Assembly: GCF_006715395.1 (NCBI RefSeq)
Contig: NZ_VFNC01000003.1
Coordinates: 1,116,001-1,180,000 of the forward strand
DNA: 64,000 nucleotides
Direction of reading: 5' to 3'
From: Streptomyces sp. SLBN-31
GTDB lineage: Bacteria; Actinomycetota; Actinomycetes; Streptomycetales; Streptomycetaceae
Shown here: positions 1-9,528 of the stretch, one piece after another
How the letters are laid out: each line of letters starts with the position of its first letter
Numbering within the stretch: the stretch's first letter is position 1
Translations under genes and position numbers: made by a program
The notes under the pieces: model-generated
Told to the model about the DNA's origin: nothing
Seen by the model: the letters and a program-made list of their open reading frames with translations, nothing else
Databases searched by the model: none

Positions 1-2
1 TG

Positions 3-1100
3 GTCGACTGGAATCTCGCGGTCGCGACCGCGACCCGGCTCGTACGGCCGGGCCCCGACGTGAGCCGCGACGAGGCCCGAGAGGTCGTCGCGGAACTGCG
101 TCGGCATGCCAAGGCCTCGGAGGAACACGTCCGCGGTTTCACCCGTCTGGGGACGGAGGAGACGCACGACACCCCGGTCCTCGTCGTCGACCGCCCCGGC
201 TGGGTGAGGGCGAACGTCGCCGGCTTCCGGGAGATCCTCAAGCCGCTGCTGGAGAAGATGCAGGAGCGGCGCAGCAACACGCCGGGCGGAGCGGTCCTCG
301 GCGCGGTCGGCGGCAAGGTCACCGGTGTCGAACTGGGCATGCTGCTGTCGTTCCTGGCCTCCCGCGTCCTCGGCCAGTACGAGACCTTCGCCCCGTCCAC
401 CCGCGACCTCCCGGCCGGCGAGAACGGCGGCGGCCGGCTGCTCCTGGTGGCGCCCAACATCGTGCACGTGGAGCGCGAACTCGACGTCCAGCCCCACGAC
501 TTCCGCCTGTGGGTCTGCCTGCACGAGGAGACCCACCGCACGCAGTTCACCGCGGTGCCCTGGCTGCGCGACCACCTCGAGGGCGAGATCCAGTCTTTTC
601 TCGCCGAGACGGACGTCGACCCGATGACCGTCCTGGAGCGCGTCCGGGAGGCCGCCCAGTCGCTCGCCGGGGGACGCCCGGAGGGCGAGGAGGACGACGG
701 AGGCCGCTCCTTCGTGGAGATCGTGCAGACGCCCGCCCAGCGGGAGATCCTCGGGCGGCTCACCGCCGTGATGTCCCTGCTGGAGGGCCACGCCGACTTC
801 GTGATGGACGGGGTGGGACCGGCCGTCGTGCCGAGCGTCTCCGAGATCCGCGAGAAGTTCCAGCAGCGTCGCGCGAAGGGCGCCTCGCGGCTGGACATCG
901 CCCTGCGCAAGCTGCTCGGCCTGGACGCCAAGCTCAGGCAGTACCGCGACGGCGAGCGGTTCGTACGGGCCGTCGTCGAGGAGGTCGGCATGGACGGCTT
1001 CAACCGCGTGTGGACGTCCCCCAACACCCTCCCCACGAAGGCGGAGATCGCCAAACCGGCGGACTGGGTCGCGCGGGTGCACCGCAAGAGCGAGTCGTGA
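3..1100 (+). CDS. DUF2342-family zinc-dependent hydrolase (5' partial)
   Basis: The reading frame is open from base 3 (V-D-W-N-L-A-V-A) and continues into a GTG at 60, so the true start lies upstream of the window. The protein belongs to the actinobacterial DUF2342 family, annotated as zinc-dependent metalloproteases or 'coenzyme F420 biosynthesis associated' hydrolases. The signature is HEETHR around bases 522-539, an HExxH zinc site in which the two His bind metal and Glu would be the general base. A second conserved acidic segment, EGHADFVMD, follows about 90 residues later. No signal peptide is visible in the part present. It precedes tilS on the same strand with about 190 bp between. The physiological substrate is unknown and the F420 link is only by family name. 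Confidence 0.85.
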   Translation, partial: VDWNLAVATATRLVRPGPDVSRDEAREVVAELRRHAKASEEHVRGFTRLGTEETHDTPVLVVDRPGWVRANVAGFREILKPLLEKMQERRSNTPGGAVLGAVGGKVTGVELGMLLSFLASRVLGQYETFAPSTRDLPAGENGGGRLLLVAPNIVHVERELDVQPHDFRLWVCLHEETHRTQFTAVPWLRDHLEGEIQSFLAETDVDPMTVLERVREAAQSLAGGRPEGEEDDGGRSFVEIVQTPAQREILGRLTAVMSLLEGHADFVMDGVGPAVVPSVSEIREKFQQRRAKGASRLDIALRKLLGLDAKLRQYRDGERFVRAVVEEVGMDGFNRVWTSPNTLPTKAEIAKPADWVARVHRKSES

Positions 1101-1292
1101 GCGTCCTGGGAAGGTCGTGAAACGAATCCGGCCGACGGCAGGCGAACGCCCCTTCAATCACCCGTCCGAGGGACCGTGAGCCATGGGTAGGCGTGCGATG
1201 CTCGGGGAACGCCCCGGTTCTGTCACCATCTACACACTCTGAGTGACCGGCCTCGGGTTCACCCCCCGAAAACTTCATGAAGGGAACCGGAC

Positions 1293-2384
1293 ATGGGTCC
1301 CCATCCTGCGGTCGCGGCGATACGCCTGGCGGTCCGCCGCGTCCTGCACGACATCCTCAACGACTTGAGCTCCGAGCCGCCCGCGGCCTCCGGATCTTCC
1401 GCTGTCTCCGGGTCCTCCGCTGCTTCCGGGCGGACCGTGGTCGCCGAGCAGCGCCCGCACGAGCGCCGGTCCTCGCCGCTCGTGCTCGTGGCATGCTCCG
1501 GCGGCGCCGACTCGATCGCCCTCGCCTCGGCCCTCGCCTTCGAGGCCCCCAAGCTCGGCATCCGCGCCGGTGGCGTCACCGTCGACCACGGCCTGCAGCC
1601 CGGCTCCGACCTGCGCGCCGAGGAAGTCGCCCTGCGCCTGCGCGAGTTGGGCCTCGACCCCGTCGACTCCATCACCGTGACCGTCGGCCGCGAAGGCGGC
1701 CCGGAAGCCGCCGCACGCGACGCCCGCTACGCCGCCCTCGACGCCGCCGCCGCCCGCCACGGCGCCGACGCGATCCTGCTCGGCCACACCCGCGACGACC
1801 AGGCCGAGACCGTCCTGCTCGGCCTCGCCCGCGGCTCCGGCATCCGCTCCCTGTCCGGAATGGCCGCGGTCTCGGGGGCCGGCGGCCGTTACCGCCGCCC
1901 CTTCCTCCAGCTCGACCGACAGACCGCCCGCAAGGCCTGCATGGTCCAGTCCCTGCCCGTCTGGGACGACCCCCACAACGCCGACCCCGCCTACACCCGC
2001 TCCCGGCTGCGCCACGAGGGCCTGCCCGCCCTGGAGAAGGCGCTCGGCAAGGGCGTCGTCGAGGCTCTCGCCCGGACGGCTCAGCTCTCCCGCGACGACG
2101 CGGACGCCCTCGACACCTGGGCGCGCCAGGCCGAGGCCTCCGTACGGGACGCCGCCGGTCTGCTGGAGTGCGCCAAGCTCTACGCCCTGCCGCCCGCCGT
2201 GCGCCGCCGCATCCTGCGCCAGGCCGCCATCGAGGCCGGCGCCCCCGCGGGTTCCCTGTTCGCCCGGCACATCGAGGAAGTCGACCGGCTGATCACCGGC
2301 TGGCGCGGCCAGGGGGCCATCAACCTGCCCGGCAAAGTCGTCGCCCAGCGCCAGGGTGGCAGACTGGTGATTCGGCAAGGCTGA
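1293..2384 (+). CDS. tilS: tRNA(Ile)-lysidine synthetase
   Basis: TilS converts C34 of the CAU-anticodon tRNA-Ile to lysidine with ATP and lysine, changing both charging and codon reading from AUG to AUA. The N-type ATP pyrophosphatase PP-loop SGGADS lies at residues 69-74, followed by the family block [13 protein letters not shown] Ser/Ala/Gly-rich insertion of roughly 25 residues (about 26-50) precedes the PP-loop and looks lineage-specific. The protein is 363 residues and lacks the large C-terminal domains of the E. coli enzyme, as in other actinobacteria. The ATG at 1293 has GAAGGGA upstream. hpt follows 65 bp downstream, an arrangement common in Gram-positive bacteria, where tilS, hpt and ftsH travel together. 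Confidence 0.93.
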   Translation: MGPHPAVAAIRLAVRRVLHDILNDLSSEPPAASGSSAVSGSSAASGRTVVAEQRPHERRSSPLVLVACSGGADSIALASALAFEAPKLGIRAGGVTVDHGLQPGSDLRAEEVALRLRELGLDPVDSITVTVGREGGPEAAARDARYAALDAAAARHGADAILLGHTRDDQAETVLLGLARGSGIRSLSGMAAVSGAGGRYRRPFLQLDRQTARKACMVQSLPVWDDPHNADPAYTRSRLRHEGLPALEKALGKGVVEALARTAQLSRDDADALDTWARQAEASVRDAAGLLECAKLYALPPAVRRRILRQAAIEAGAPAGSLFARHIEEVDRLITGWRGQGAINLPGKVVAQRQGGRLVIRQG

Positions 2385-2452
2385 ATCTCATCCCTTTTGT
2401 GGGGGCCGGACCCCTCCCGGGGCCCGGGCAGCCGGTGGGACGACCGAAAGTG

Positions 2453-3013
2453 ATGCGGGTGGACGCGAAAGACATGGGTGCCGACCTCCAGCAGGTGCTC
2501 ATCACCAAGGAAGAGATCGACGCGAAGCTGGCCGAGCTGGCCGCGAAGATCGACGCGGAGTACGCGGGCAAGGACCTGCTCATCGTCGGTGTCCTCAAGG
2601 GCGCGGTGATGGTCATGGCCGACCTCGCGCGGGCGCTGTCCACCCCCGTCACCATGGACTGGATGGCCGTGTCGTCGTACGGCGCGGGCACCCAGTCCTC
2701 CGGAGTGGTGCGGATCCTCAAGGACCTCGACACCGACATCAAGGGCAAGCACGTCCTGATCGTCGAGGACATCATCGACTCCGGGCTGACGCTGTCCTGG
2801 CTGATCAACAACCTCGGCTCCCGCGAGCCCGAGTCCCTGAAGATCTGCACCCTGCTGCGCAAGCCGGACGCCGCCAAGGTGGCCATCGACGTCGAGTGGG
2901 TGGGCTTCGACATTCCGAACGAATTCGTCGTCGGCTACGGCCTCGACTACGCCGAGAAGTACCGCAACCTCCCGTTCGTCGGTACGCTCGCGCCCCACGT
3001 CTACGGCGGCTGA
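2453..3013 (+). CDS. hpt: Hypoxanthine phosphoribosyltransferase
   Basis: This purine-salvage enzyme transfers phosphoribose from PRPP to hypoxanthine or guanine, giving IMP or GMP. The type I PRTase PRPP-binding loop is [14 protein letters not shown], and a second conserved block [17 protein letters not shown] sits near the N-terminus. The predicted length of 186 residues is normal for the family. I chose ATG 2453 ([12 protein letters not shown]); a GTG one codon earlier (2450) is nearer the GGTGGGA at 2434-2440 and is a real alternative. The open frame extends far upstream through tilS, but that part is a shadow of tilS. It sits between tilS and ftsH on the same strand. Confidence 0.94.
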   Translation: MRVDAKDMGADLQQVLITKEEIDAKLAELAAKIDAEYAGKDLLIVGVLKGAVMVMADLARALSTPVTMDWMAVSSYGAGTQSSGVVRILKDLDTDIKGKHVLIVEDIIDSGLTLSWLINNLGSREPESLKICTLLRKPDAAKVAIDVEWVGFDIPNEFVVGYGLDYAEKYRNLPFVGTLAPHVYGG

Positions 3014-3220
3014 CCAGCCCCTGGGGCCACCCTCGGGGCCAAGAGGGCCGTCTTTGTAGGACGATCGGGAACCCCAGCGGGTTTCGCGCCGTTGGAGCAT
3101 GCAGACGGGTCAGCCAGCCCGGCCGTGCGGCTTCGGGCGACAATGCTGGGGTACCGTCAGAAGAACTGTCTTATCAAACTCACTATGGCAGGAGGGACGG
3201 GGCGGCACCGCTCCGTGTGG

Positions 3221-5260
3221 ATGGACGTGAAGCGATACTTCCGTGGGCCGGTCATGTGGATCGTGCTGGCCGTCCTTGCCGTGGTCGTGTTGATGCAGGT
3301 CGTCGGTTCGTCCGGCGGCTACAAGACGGTGGACACAGGCCAGGTCGTCGCAGCGATCAACGACAACAAGGTGGAACAGGCCAAGCTGACCACCGGTGAC
3401 GAGCAGACCATCAAGGTCCAGCTCAAGTCTGGCGAAAAGGTCGAGGGCAGCTCGAAGATCCAGGCGAGCTACATCGGCGACCAGGGCGTGGCCATCGCCA
3501 ACACGCTGCAGACCAAATACCAGGACAAGCAGATCCCGGACGGCTACACCGTGTCGCCGTCCAAGCAGAACCCCTTCCTGGGCATCCTGCTCTCGCTGCT
3601 TCCCTTCGTTCTGATCGTGGTCGTCTTCCTGTTCCTGATGAACCAGATGCAGGGCGGCGGCTCCCGGGTCATGAACTTCGGGAAGTCCAAGGCCAAGCTG
3701 ATCACCAAGGACACGCCGAAGACGACGTTCGCCGACGTCGCGGGCTGCGACGAGGCTGTCGAGGAACTCCACGAGATCAAGGAGTTCCTGCAGGAGCCGG
3801 CGAAGTTCCAGGCCGTCGGCGCCAAGATCCCCAAGGGCGTGCTGCTCTACGGCCGCCCCGGCACCGGCAAGACGCTGCTCGCGCGTGCCGTCGCCGGTGA
3901 GGCGGGGGTCCCGTTCTACTCGATCTCCGGTTCCGACTTCGTCGAGATGTTCGTCGGTGTCGGTGCCTCCCGGGTCCGTGACCTGTTCGAGCAGGCCAAG
4001 GCGAACGCCCCGGCGATCGTCTTCGTCGACGAGATCGACGCGGTCGGCCGCCACCGCGGCGCCGGCCTCGGCGGCGGTCACGACGAGCGCGAGCAGACGC
4101 TGAACCAGCTGCTCGTCGAGATGGACGGCTTCGACGTCAAGGGTGGTGTGATTCTCATCGCGGCCACCAACCGTCCGGACATCCTCGACCCGGCGCTGCT
4201 GCGCCCGGGCCGCTTCGACCGCCAGATCGCGGTCGACCCGCCGGACCTGCAGGGCCGTCTGGAGATCCTCAAGGTCCACCAGAAGGGCAAGCCGGTCGCG
4301 CCCGACGTCGACCTCGCGGCGGTCGCCCGCCGTACTCCGGGCTTCACCGGTGCGGACCTGAGCAACGTCCTCAACGAGGCGGCTCTGCTCACGGCCCGCA
4401 GCGACCGCAAGCTCATCGACAACTCGATGCTCGACGAGGCCATCGACCGTGTGGTGGCGGGCCCGCAGAAGCGGACCCGGATCATGTCGGACAAGGAGAA
4501 GAAGATCACCGCGTACCACGAGGGCGGACACGCCCTGGTCGCGGCGGCTTCCCCGAACTCCGACCCGGTCCACAAGATCACCATCCTGAGCCGCGGCCGT
4601 GCGCTGGGCTACACGATGGTGCTCCCGGACGAGGACAAGTACTCGACCACCCGCAACGAGATGCTCGACCAGCTCGCCTACATGCTGGGCGGCCGGGCGG
4701 CCGAGGAACTGGTCTTCCACGACCCGACCACGGGCGCGGCGAACGACATCGAGAAGGCCACCACCACGGCCCGCGCGATGGTCACCCAGTACGGGATGAC
4801 CGAGCGGCTCGGCGCCATCAAGTTCGGCGGCGACAACACCGAGCCGTTCCTCGGACGTGAGATGGCTCACCAGCGCGACTACTCGGAAGAGGTCGCCGCG
4901 CTGGTGGACGAGGAAGTCAAGAAGCTCATCGAGAACGCGCACAACGAGGCCTGGGAGATCCTGGTCGAGAACCGCGACGTCCTCGACAACCTCGTCCTGC
5001 AACTGCTGGAGAAGGAGACGCTGAACAAGGAGGAGATCGCCGAGATCTTCGCCCCCATCGTCAAGCGCCCGCCCCGGCCCGCCTGGACCGGTTCCTCGCG
5101 GCGCACGCCGTCCACCCGCCCGCCGGTGCTCTCCCCCAGGGAGCTCGCACTGACCAACGGTGCCAACGGCGCGACCCCGGCGATCTCCACCGCCAAGTCG
5201 ACGGCGACGGAGCACGCCCCGGCGACCGAGGCGATCCCGGAGGACCGCCCGGAGAGCTGA
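3221..5260 (+). CDS. ftsH: ATP-dependent membrane zinc metalloprotease FtsH
   Basis: FtsH is a membrane-anchored AAA+ protease that extracts and degrades membrane and short-lived cytosolic proteins. Starting at ATG 3221 ([10 protein letters not shown]) gives 679 residues: TM1 at about 10-27, an extracytoplasmic segment, TM2 at about 118-143, the AAA module, and an M41 protease domain with the zinc site HEGGH at 433-437. The second region of homology, [17 protein letters not shown], is intact. The Walker A is GRPGTGKT (Arg at 212) where most FtsH have GPPGTGKT. The C-terminal tail is Pro/Thr-rich. Upstream in-frame starts at 3092 and GTG 3215 exist; GGAGGG at 3191 is too far from 3221 to be decisive. 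A strong hairpin follows the gene. Confidence 0.95.
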   Translation: MDVKRYFRGPVMWIVLAVLAVVVLMQVVGSSGGYKTVDTGQVVAAINDNKVEQAKLTTGDEQTIKVQLKSGEKVEGSSKIQASYIGDQGVAIANTLQTKYQDKQIPDGYTVSPSKQNPFLGILLSLLPFVLIVVVFLFLMNQMQGGGSRVMNFGKSKAKLITKDTPKTTFADVAGCDEAVEELHEIKEFLQEPAKFQAVGAKIPKGVLLYGRPGTGKTLLARAVAGEAGVPFYSISGSDFVEMFVGVGASRVRDLFEQAKANAPAIVFVDEIDAVGRHRGAGLGGGHDEREQTLNQLLVEMDGFDVKGGVILIAATNRPDILDPALLRPGRFDRQIAVDPPDLQGRLEILKVHQKGKPVAPDVDLAAVARRTPGFTGADLSNVLNEAALLTARSDRKLIDNSMLDEAIDRVVAGPQKRTRIMSDKEKKITAYHEGGHALVAAASPNSDPVHKITILSRGRALGYTMVLPDEDKYSTTRNEMLDQLAYMLGGRAAEELVFHDPTTGAANDIEKATTTARAMVTQYGMTERLGAIKFGGDNTEPFLGREMAHQRDYSEEVAALVDEEVKKLIENAHNEAWEILVENRDVLDNLVLQLLEKETLNKEEIAEIFAPIVKRPPRPAWTGSSRRTPSTRPPVLSPRELALTNGANGATPAISTAKSTATEHAPATEAIPEDRPES

Positions 5261-5298
5261 CCTCGTCCTTCCGTCCGTCGGGACCGGAATGGCTGTAC

Positions 5299-5328
5299 GC
5301 GCCCCCCAGGTTTTAGCCTGGGGGGCGC
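5299..5328 (+). terminator. Hairpin terminator between ftsH and folE
   Basis: A perfect 12-bp stem (GCGCCCCCCAGG paired with CCTGGGGGGCGC) encloses a 6-nt TTTTAG loop 38 bases after the ftsH stop. It is followed by GGCGTTTTC, a weak T stretch. It should end or attenuate ftsH transcription before folE. Confidence 0.75.
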
Positions 5329-5399
5329 GGCGTTTTCAGCCAGGCCGCAGACGAGGCGCGTGGCCCGCACGCGTGACCCGCAAAGGAACGAGAATCCAC

Positions 5400-6005
5400 A
5401 TGACCGACCCCGTGACGCTGGACGGCGAAGGCAGCATCGGCGAGTTCGACGAGAAGCGTGCCGAGAACGCCGTCCGTGAGCTGCTGATCGCGGTCGGGGA
5501 GGACCCGGACCGAGAGGGTCTCAAGGAGACGCCGGCGCGGGTGGCGCGGGCGTACAAGGAGATCTTCGCGGGACTGTGGCAGAAGCCCGAGGACGTGCTG
5601 ACGACGACGTTCGACCTGGGGCACGACGAGATGGTCCTGGTGAAGGACATCGAGGTGCTCAGCTCGTGCGAGCACCACCTCGTGCCGTTCGTCGGCGTCG
5701 CCCACGTCGGGTACATCCCGTCGGCGGACGGCAAGATCACGGGACTGTCGAAGCTGGCCCGGCTGGTGGACGTCTACGCCCGCCGTCCGCAGGTGCAGGA
5801 ACGTCTCACCACGCAGATCGCCGACTCGCTGATGAAGATCCTGGAGCCGCGCGGCGTGATCGTGGTCGTCGAGTGCGAGCACATGTGCATGTCCATGCGC
5901 GGTGTCCGCAAGCCGGGCGCCAAGACCATAACGTCGGCGGTGCGCGGGCAGCTGCGCGATCCCGCGACCCGCAACGAGGCCATGAGCCTGATCATGGCGA
6001 AGTAG
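5400..6005 (+). CDS. folE: GTP cyclohydrolase I
   Basis: This enzyme converts GTP to 7,8-dihydroneopterin triphosphate, the first step of tetrahydrofolate synthesis. The zinc and active-site motifs [12 protein letters not shown] and [13 protein letters not shown] are both present, as is the [13 protein letters not shown] block. The 201-residue length is typical of the unicellular-type enzyme. ATG 5400 is preceded by AAAGGAACGAG. It follows ftsH on the same strand, and its stop faces the minus-strand folate block (folP, folB, folK), so the two transcription units together cover much of dihydropteroate synthesis. Confidence 0.96.
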   Translation: MTDPVTLDGEGSIGEFDEKRAENAVRELLIAVGEDPDREGLKETPARVARAYKEIFAGLWQKPEDVLTTTFDLGHDEMVLVKDIEVLSSCEHHLVPFVGVAHVGYIPSADGKITGLSKLARLVDVYARRPQVQERLTTQIADSLMKILEPRGVIVVVECEHMCMSMRGVRKPGAKTITSAVRGQLRDPATRNEAMSLIMAK

Positions 6006-6088
6006 GGCCCGCCGGGGCCTCGGCCCCAGTGTCGGTGCCGCGGTGTCGATGCCCCGGCGTCGGTGTGGCTGTGTCGGTGTCCTGGCCG

Positions 6089-6574
6089 TCAGGCCGGAGA
6101 GGCTGCGCCGTTGTCGGTCTCGTCGTCGTCCGGGAGCTTGCACACGCGCTCCAGGAACACGGCCGCCGCTATCACCGCGATGCCCGCCACGACCGAGAAG
6201 CCGGCGTAGATGGCCTGGTCGCGGCGGGCCGGGATGTCCAGGAGCTCCAGCAGGAAGACACCGGTGCCGCCGTACATGCCGGCGACCAGCGCCGCGACCA
6301 GCGCGCTGGCCTGGCCGAAGACGACCGCGCGGGCCGCCATCAGGGGGTCGACGCCCTTGGCCTCGGGCCGGCGCTCGCGCTGGGCCTTGAGGCGGCCGCG
6401 GATCGAGAGCGCCGTGGCCAGCAGGACCACGGCGATCAGGGCGAGGACGATGGGGGCGGCCAGGGGGACACTGGGGAGCGTCCCGATCGAGTTCCACAGG
6501 CGGGCGCCCGCCCAGGACAGGACTCCGGCCACGACGAACACGCCTGCCAGCACCCTGATGCGCAGCTCTCTCAC
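6089..6574 (-). CDS. DUF3180 family membrane protein
   Basis: This 161-residue protein has four predicted transmembrane segments (about residues 9-25, 37-57, 84-103 and 121-141) and a charged C-terminal tail. It matches the DUF3180 family, found in actinobacteria immediately downstream of folK. No enzymatic motif is visible. GTG 6574 is the start. It lies about 100 bp after folK on the same strand, is probably the last gene of the folate operon, and converges on folE. Function is unknown. Confidence 0.85.
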   Translation of the reverse strand: MRELRIRVLAGVFVVAGVLSWAGARLWNSIGTLPSVPLAAPIVLALIAVVLLATALSIRGRLKAQRERRPEAKGVDPLMAARAVVFGQASALVAALVAGMYGGTGVFLLELLDIPARRDQAIYAGFSVVAGIAVIAAAVFLERVCKLPDDDETDNGAASPA

Positions 6575-6677
6575 GGTGTCCCTTCAGCTCCCCCGGTTGA
6601 CGGGCCCTACCCGTGGACCGGGTCGTCCCACGCCCGCGGACGTGTTCGTCCCGGCTTTGTCGTCTTGACCTTAACGA

Positions 6678-7289
6678 CTACTCGGGCAGGTGGAGTTCCA
6701 GGTCCCCGCGAGGCTCCACGCCGTGCCGGGTGACGGTGTCCAGGAGGCCGGCGACCGGACCGCGGCCGGGGAGCTGGGCGTCGGGGTCGACGTCGTGCCA
6801 GGGGGCGAGGACGAAGGCGCGTTCGTGGGCGCGGGGGTGCGGAAGGGTCAGCAACGGGTCGTCGGAGAGGACACCGTCGTACGCGACGATGTCGACGTCG
6901 AGGGTGCGCGCGCCCCAGCGCTCGTCCCGTACGCGGTGGAAAGCCTCCTCGACCGCGTGCGCCCGCTCCAGGAGCGAGGACGGGGGCAGGGTCGTCTTCA
7001 GCAGCACCACCGCGTTGAAGTACGAGGGCTGGCTGCCCGGCTCTACGCCCCACGGCTCCGTCTCGTACACCCGCGACACGGCCTTGACCCGGACACCCGG
7101 GGTGTCCTCCAGGGCGTCGATGGCGCCCTGGAGGGTCTCCAGGCGGTTGCCGAGATTCGAGCCGAGGGAGATGACGGCCCGTTTCGGGTTGTGCAGGGTG
7201 GTGTCGGCGGCGTCCACCTGCTGCACGACGGAGGCGGGCACCGGCTGTACGGTCGGGTCGCTGTGACCTTCGGTGAAGAACGCGGTCAT
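6678..7289 (-). CDS. folK: 2-amino-4-hydroxy-6-hydroxymethyldihydropteridine pyrophosphokinase
   Basis: HPPK transfers pyrophosphate from ATP to 6-hydroxymethyl-7,8-dihydropterin, making the substrate for FolP. The motifs ISLGSNLGNR and RWGARTLDVDIVAYDG are the two classic HPPK signatures. Starting at ATG 7289 (MTAFFTEGHSDPTV) gives 203 residues, with about 40 N-terminal residues before the core. The start overlaps the folB stop as ATGA, so translation is probably coupled to folB. Longer upstream starts would lie inside folB and are unlikely. Confidence 0.95.
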   Translation of the reverse strand: MTAFFTEGHSDPTVQPVPASVVQQVDAADTTLHNPKRAVISLGSNLGNRLETLQGAIDALEDTPGVRVKAVSRVYETEPWGVEPGSQPSYFNAVVLLKTTLPPSSLLERAHAVEEAFHRVRDERWGARTLDVDIVAYDGVLSDDPLLTLPHPRAHERAFVLAPWHDVDPDAQLPGRGPVAGLLDTVTRHGVEPRGDLELHLPE

Positions 7290-7645
7290 ACTCGGCTCCG
7301 GGTGATGGTGACGGTCACGTCGTCGAAGGGGACCGTGATCGGCGCGTCCGGCTTGTGGACGCACACTTCGACCTCCTGGACCCCGTCGTGCTTCAGACAG
7401 GCCTGGGCGATGCGCTCGGCGAGCGTCTCGATGAGATTGACGGGCTCGCCCTCGACGACGGCCACGACCTCCTCCGCCACGATGCCGTAGTGCACGGTCT
7501 TCGCCAGGTCGTCGTCGGCCGCGGCCGGCCGGGTGTCCAGCCCGAGGACGAGGTCCACGATGAAGGTCTGGCCCTCCTCGCGTTCCTTGGGGAACACACC
7601 GTGGTGCCCGCGGGCCTTCAGGCCGCGCAGCGCGACACGATCCAC
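7286..7645 (-). CDS. folB: Dihydroneopterin aldolase
   Basis: FolB cleaves 7,8-dihydroneopterin to 6-hydroxymethyl-7,8-dihydropterin plus glycolaldehyde. Motifs include ALRGLKARGHHGVFPKE at the N-terminus and NLIETLAERIA with the active-site Glu in the middle. The 119-residue length is normal for this octameric enzyme. GTG 7645 is chosen because GGAG sits 8 nt upstream; a longer frame starting at 7750 has no family support. The gene is coupled to folK by an ATGA overlap. About 290 bp separates it from the NTF2-like gene upstream, enough for its own promoter. Confidence 0.93.
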   Translation of the reverse strand: MDRVALRGLKARGHHGVFPKEREEGQTFIVDLVLGLDTRPAAADDDLAKTVHYGIVAEEVVAVVEGEPVNLIETLAERIAQACLKHDGVQEVEVCVHKPDAPITVPFDDVTVTITRSRV

Positions 7646-7935
7646 GCGAATCACTCCTGCAATCGTCGGTGACGGCCGGTCACTGCCGTGTGCGGGCGGC
7701 ACACCGGCCTCGAACGAATCTACCCGCGGACACTGACAGGCCCCGGCCACGGGGGCGGGCCAGTGCCGGGACCAGGAGGTTTCGTCGTGTGTTTCCCCTG
7801 GGGAACCCGGCGGCTCACGGGTTGGTAGCCGCCCCTACCCAGCACGTGGTGATTCCAACCACTTCTTGCCCCCGGCGGGTGCCGATGTGGCCCGCGAGGG
7901 TGCCTGCGGGTCTTCTCGGAGGGTCGCCTACCCCG

Positions 7936-8439
7936 TCAGGTGGGGGTGTCCTCGTCCTCGGCCTCGTCGTTTTCGGACAGAACCGGGGAGGCGTGGTGCG
8001 ACCACATCTTCCAGCCGTCGGGTGTGCGGCGGAACACGTTCGTGGCGACCACCAGCTGCCCGACGAGCGGGCCGAGCTCCTCGCCGCCCTCGGGCGCGGG
8101 GCCGCCGCTGAGGATGTTCTCCGTGCAGGTGACCAGTGCGGTGTCGCCGGTGACGGAGACGTGCACGTCGGTGAGGAAGAACTGGATGTAGTCGGTGTTC
8201 GCCATGATCAGGGCGTACGACCGCAGGACCTCGCCGCGGCCGGTCAGCACCGGCCAGCCGGGGTGCACGCAGGAGACCACGCCGGCGTCCGCCGGGTCGT
8301 GGTACTCCTCGTCGATGCCCAGGTCGGCGGGGGTGAGCCAGAGGGAGGACAGTTCCTCGAAGTCGCCGCGCTCCAGGGCCTCGTAGAAGGCGGTGTTGGC
8401 TGCCTCGACCTGCTCGACGTCCGTGTGGGGGGCGCTCAC
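7936..8439 (-). CDS. NTF2-like (SnoaL-type) protein
   Basis: This 167-residue protein has the NTF2/SnoaL cone fold pattern: an N-terminal helix (EQVEAANTAFYEALERGDFEEL), a W-rich strand region, a middle block with HPGWPVLTGRGEVLRSY, and C-terminal strands ending RTPDGWKMWSHHASPV. Proteins of this type bind small hydrophobic ligands or act as isomerases or cyclases; no specific catalytic assignment is possible here. GTG 8439 overlaps the folP stop as GTGA, so it is translationally coupled to folP. The acidic C-terminal tail looks disordered. The context suggests a pterin- or folate-related role, but that is inference only. Confidence 0.85.
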   Translation of the reverse strand: MSAPHTDVEQVEAANTAFYEALERGDFEELSSLWLTPADLGIDEEYHDPADAGVVSCVHPGWPVLTGRGEVLRSYALIMANTDYIQFFLTDVHVSVTGDTALVTCTENILSGGPAPEGGEELGPLVGQLVVATNVFRRTPDGWKMWSHHASPVLSENDEAEDEDTPT

Positions 8440-9347
8440 CGGGCTCCCTCTGCGCCGGGGGCGGCCGGGCGGGGCGCGTGCTCGGCGGTGCGCGCCTCCT
8501 CCACGGCGCGCGCGACCCGTACCGCGTCCGCCGTGGCGCGCACCTCGTGCACGCGCACCGCCCACGCGCCGGCGTGCGCCGCGAGCGCGGAGACGGCGGC
8601 CGTCGCGGCGTCGCGCTCGCGCGCGGGCGGCGGCGCGCCCTCCGGCCCTGCGAGGACGCGGCCGAGGAACCGCTTGCGGGAGGCGGCGACGAGGAGCGGG
8701 TGGCCGAGCACGAGCAGGCGGTCGAGGTGGGCCAGGAGAGTGAGGTCGTGTCCGGCGTCCTTGGAGAAGCCGAGGCCCGGGTCGACGACGACGCGGTCCG
8801 GGGCGATGCCGCCGGCCAGGACGGCCTCCACGCGCGCGCGGAGTTCGTCGACGACCTCGGTGACGACGTCGTCGTACGCGCCCCTGACGTTGGCGCCCTC
8901 CAGGAGTCCGCGCCAGTGCATGACGACGAAGGGGGCGCCGGAAGCGGCGACGACGGGGATCATCGCGGGGTCCGCGAGCCCGCCGCTGACGTCGTTGACG
9001 AGGCGGGCGCCGGCGGCGAGCGCCTGCTCGGCGACGGACGCGCGCATGGTGTCGACGGAGACGGTGACGCCCTCGGAGGCGAGTCCGCGCACCACGGGGA
9101 TGACGCGCCTGAGTTCCTCGGCCTCGTCGACGCGGGTGGCGCCCGGGCGGGTGGACTCGCCGCCGACGTCGACCATGTCCGCGCCCTCGGCGACCAGCTC
9201 GAGACCGTGTTTGACGGCGGCCGTGGTGTCGAAGAAGCGGCCGCCGTCGGAGAAGGAATCGGGGGTGACGTTCACGACTCCCATGACCGCGCAGCGGTCC
9301 CACTCGGGAAGGCCCGCGACGCGCCCGCGTCCGCTCTGCTTGCTCAT
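8436..9347 (-). CDS. folP: Dihydropteroate synthase
   Basis: DHPS condenses hydroxymethyldihydropterin pyrophosphate with p-aminobenzoate and is the sulfonamide target. Both signatures are present: MGVVNVTPDSFSDGG and VGGESTRPGA. A later block DPGLGFSKD and the ASRKRFLG segment are also typical. The 303-residue length includes an Ala/Arg-rich C-terminal tail. ATG 9347 is preceded by TACGCT exactly 6 nt away, with no Shine-Dalgarno, suggesting a leaderless mRNA. It is the first gene of the minus-strand folate block; the NTF2-like gene overlaps its stop by 4 nt. Confidence 0.95.
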   Translation of the reverse strand: MSKQSGRGRVAGLPEWDRCAVMGVVNVTPDSFSDGGRFFDTTAAVKHGLELVAEGADMVDVGGESTRPGATRVDEAEELRRVIPVVRGLASEGVTVSVDTMRASVAEQALAAGARLVNDVSGGLADPAMIPVVAASGAPFVVMHWRGLLEGANVRGAYDDVVTEVVDELRARVEAVLAGGIAPDRVVVDPGLGFSKDAGHDLTLLAHLDRLLVLGHPLLVAASRKRFLGRVLAGPEGAPPPARERDAATAAVSALAAHAGAWAVRVHEVRATADAVRVARAVEEARTAEHAPRPAAPGAEGAR

Positions 9348-9353
9348 ACGTTC

Positions 9354-9359
9354 AGCGTA
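9354..9359 (-). promoter_or_regulatory. -10 element of folP (leaderless)
   Basis: TACGCT on the minus strand ends 6 nt before the folP ATG, placing the expected transcription start at or next to the start codon. Confidence 0.6.
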
Positions 9360-9407
9360 GGCCCCGGACCGGGCCGTAAGACGCCACGGTCGGCCCTGGA
9401 ACGCGAC

Positions 9408-9458
9408 GGCCCGGACGGAAGCCCCTCGGGCTGGAGGGGCGGGGCTTCCGTCCGGGCC
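9408..9458 (-). terminator. 18-bp-stem hairpin after the MprF-like gene
   Basis: Bases 9408-9425 and 9441-9458 are perfect inverted repeats of 18 bp (GGCCCGGACGGAAGCCCC) around a 15-nt loop. The hairpin lies 70 bases past the stop at 9529 and just upstream of folP, so it should insulate folP from read-through. There is no T tract, as is common for Streptomyces terminators. Confidence 0.75.
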
Positions 9459-9528
9459 TGTCCTTCGCGGCGTACGGCCGTCCGGTCGTCCCGTCCGGCC
9501 GGCGCTCACGCCACGCGCTCGGGGTCCC

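Noticed and set aside
1277..3013. Continuous frame joining an upstream region and hpt
   Set aside because: The upstream half is out of frame with tilS and has Arg/Pro-rich nonsense composition; hpt starts at 2453 (or 2450).
3110..5215. Minus-strand 700-codon open frame opposite ftsH
   Set aside because: Composition is Arg/Val/Asp-rich without family motifs, and ftsH on the plus strand is unambiguous.
5299..5328. 6C RNA
   Set aside because: The six C and six G pair with each other in one stem; the 6C RNA has two hairpins with C-rich loops.
6028..6085. GTCGGTG-type short repeats between folE and the DUF3180 gene
   Set aside because: The copies are short and irregular, in keeping with chance in GC-rich intergenic DNA.
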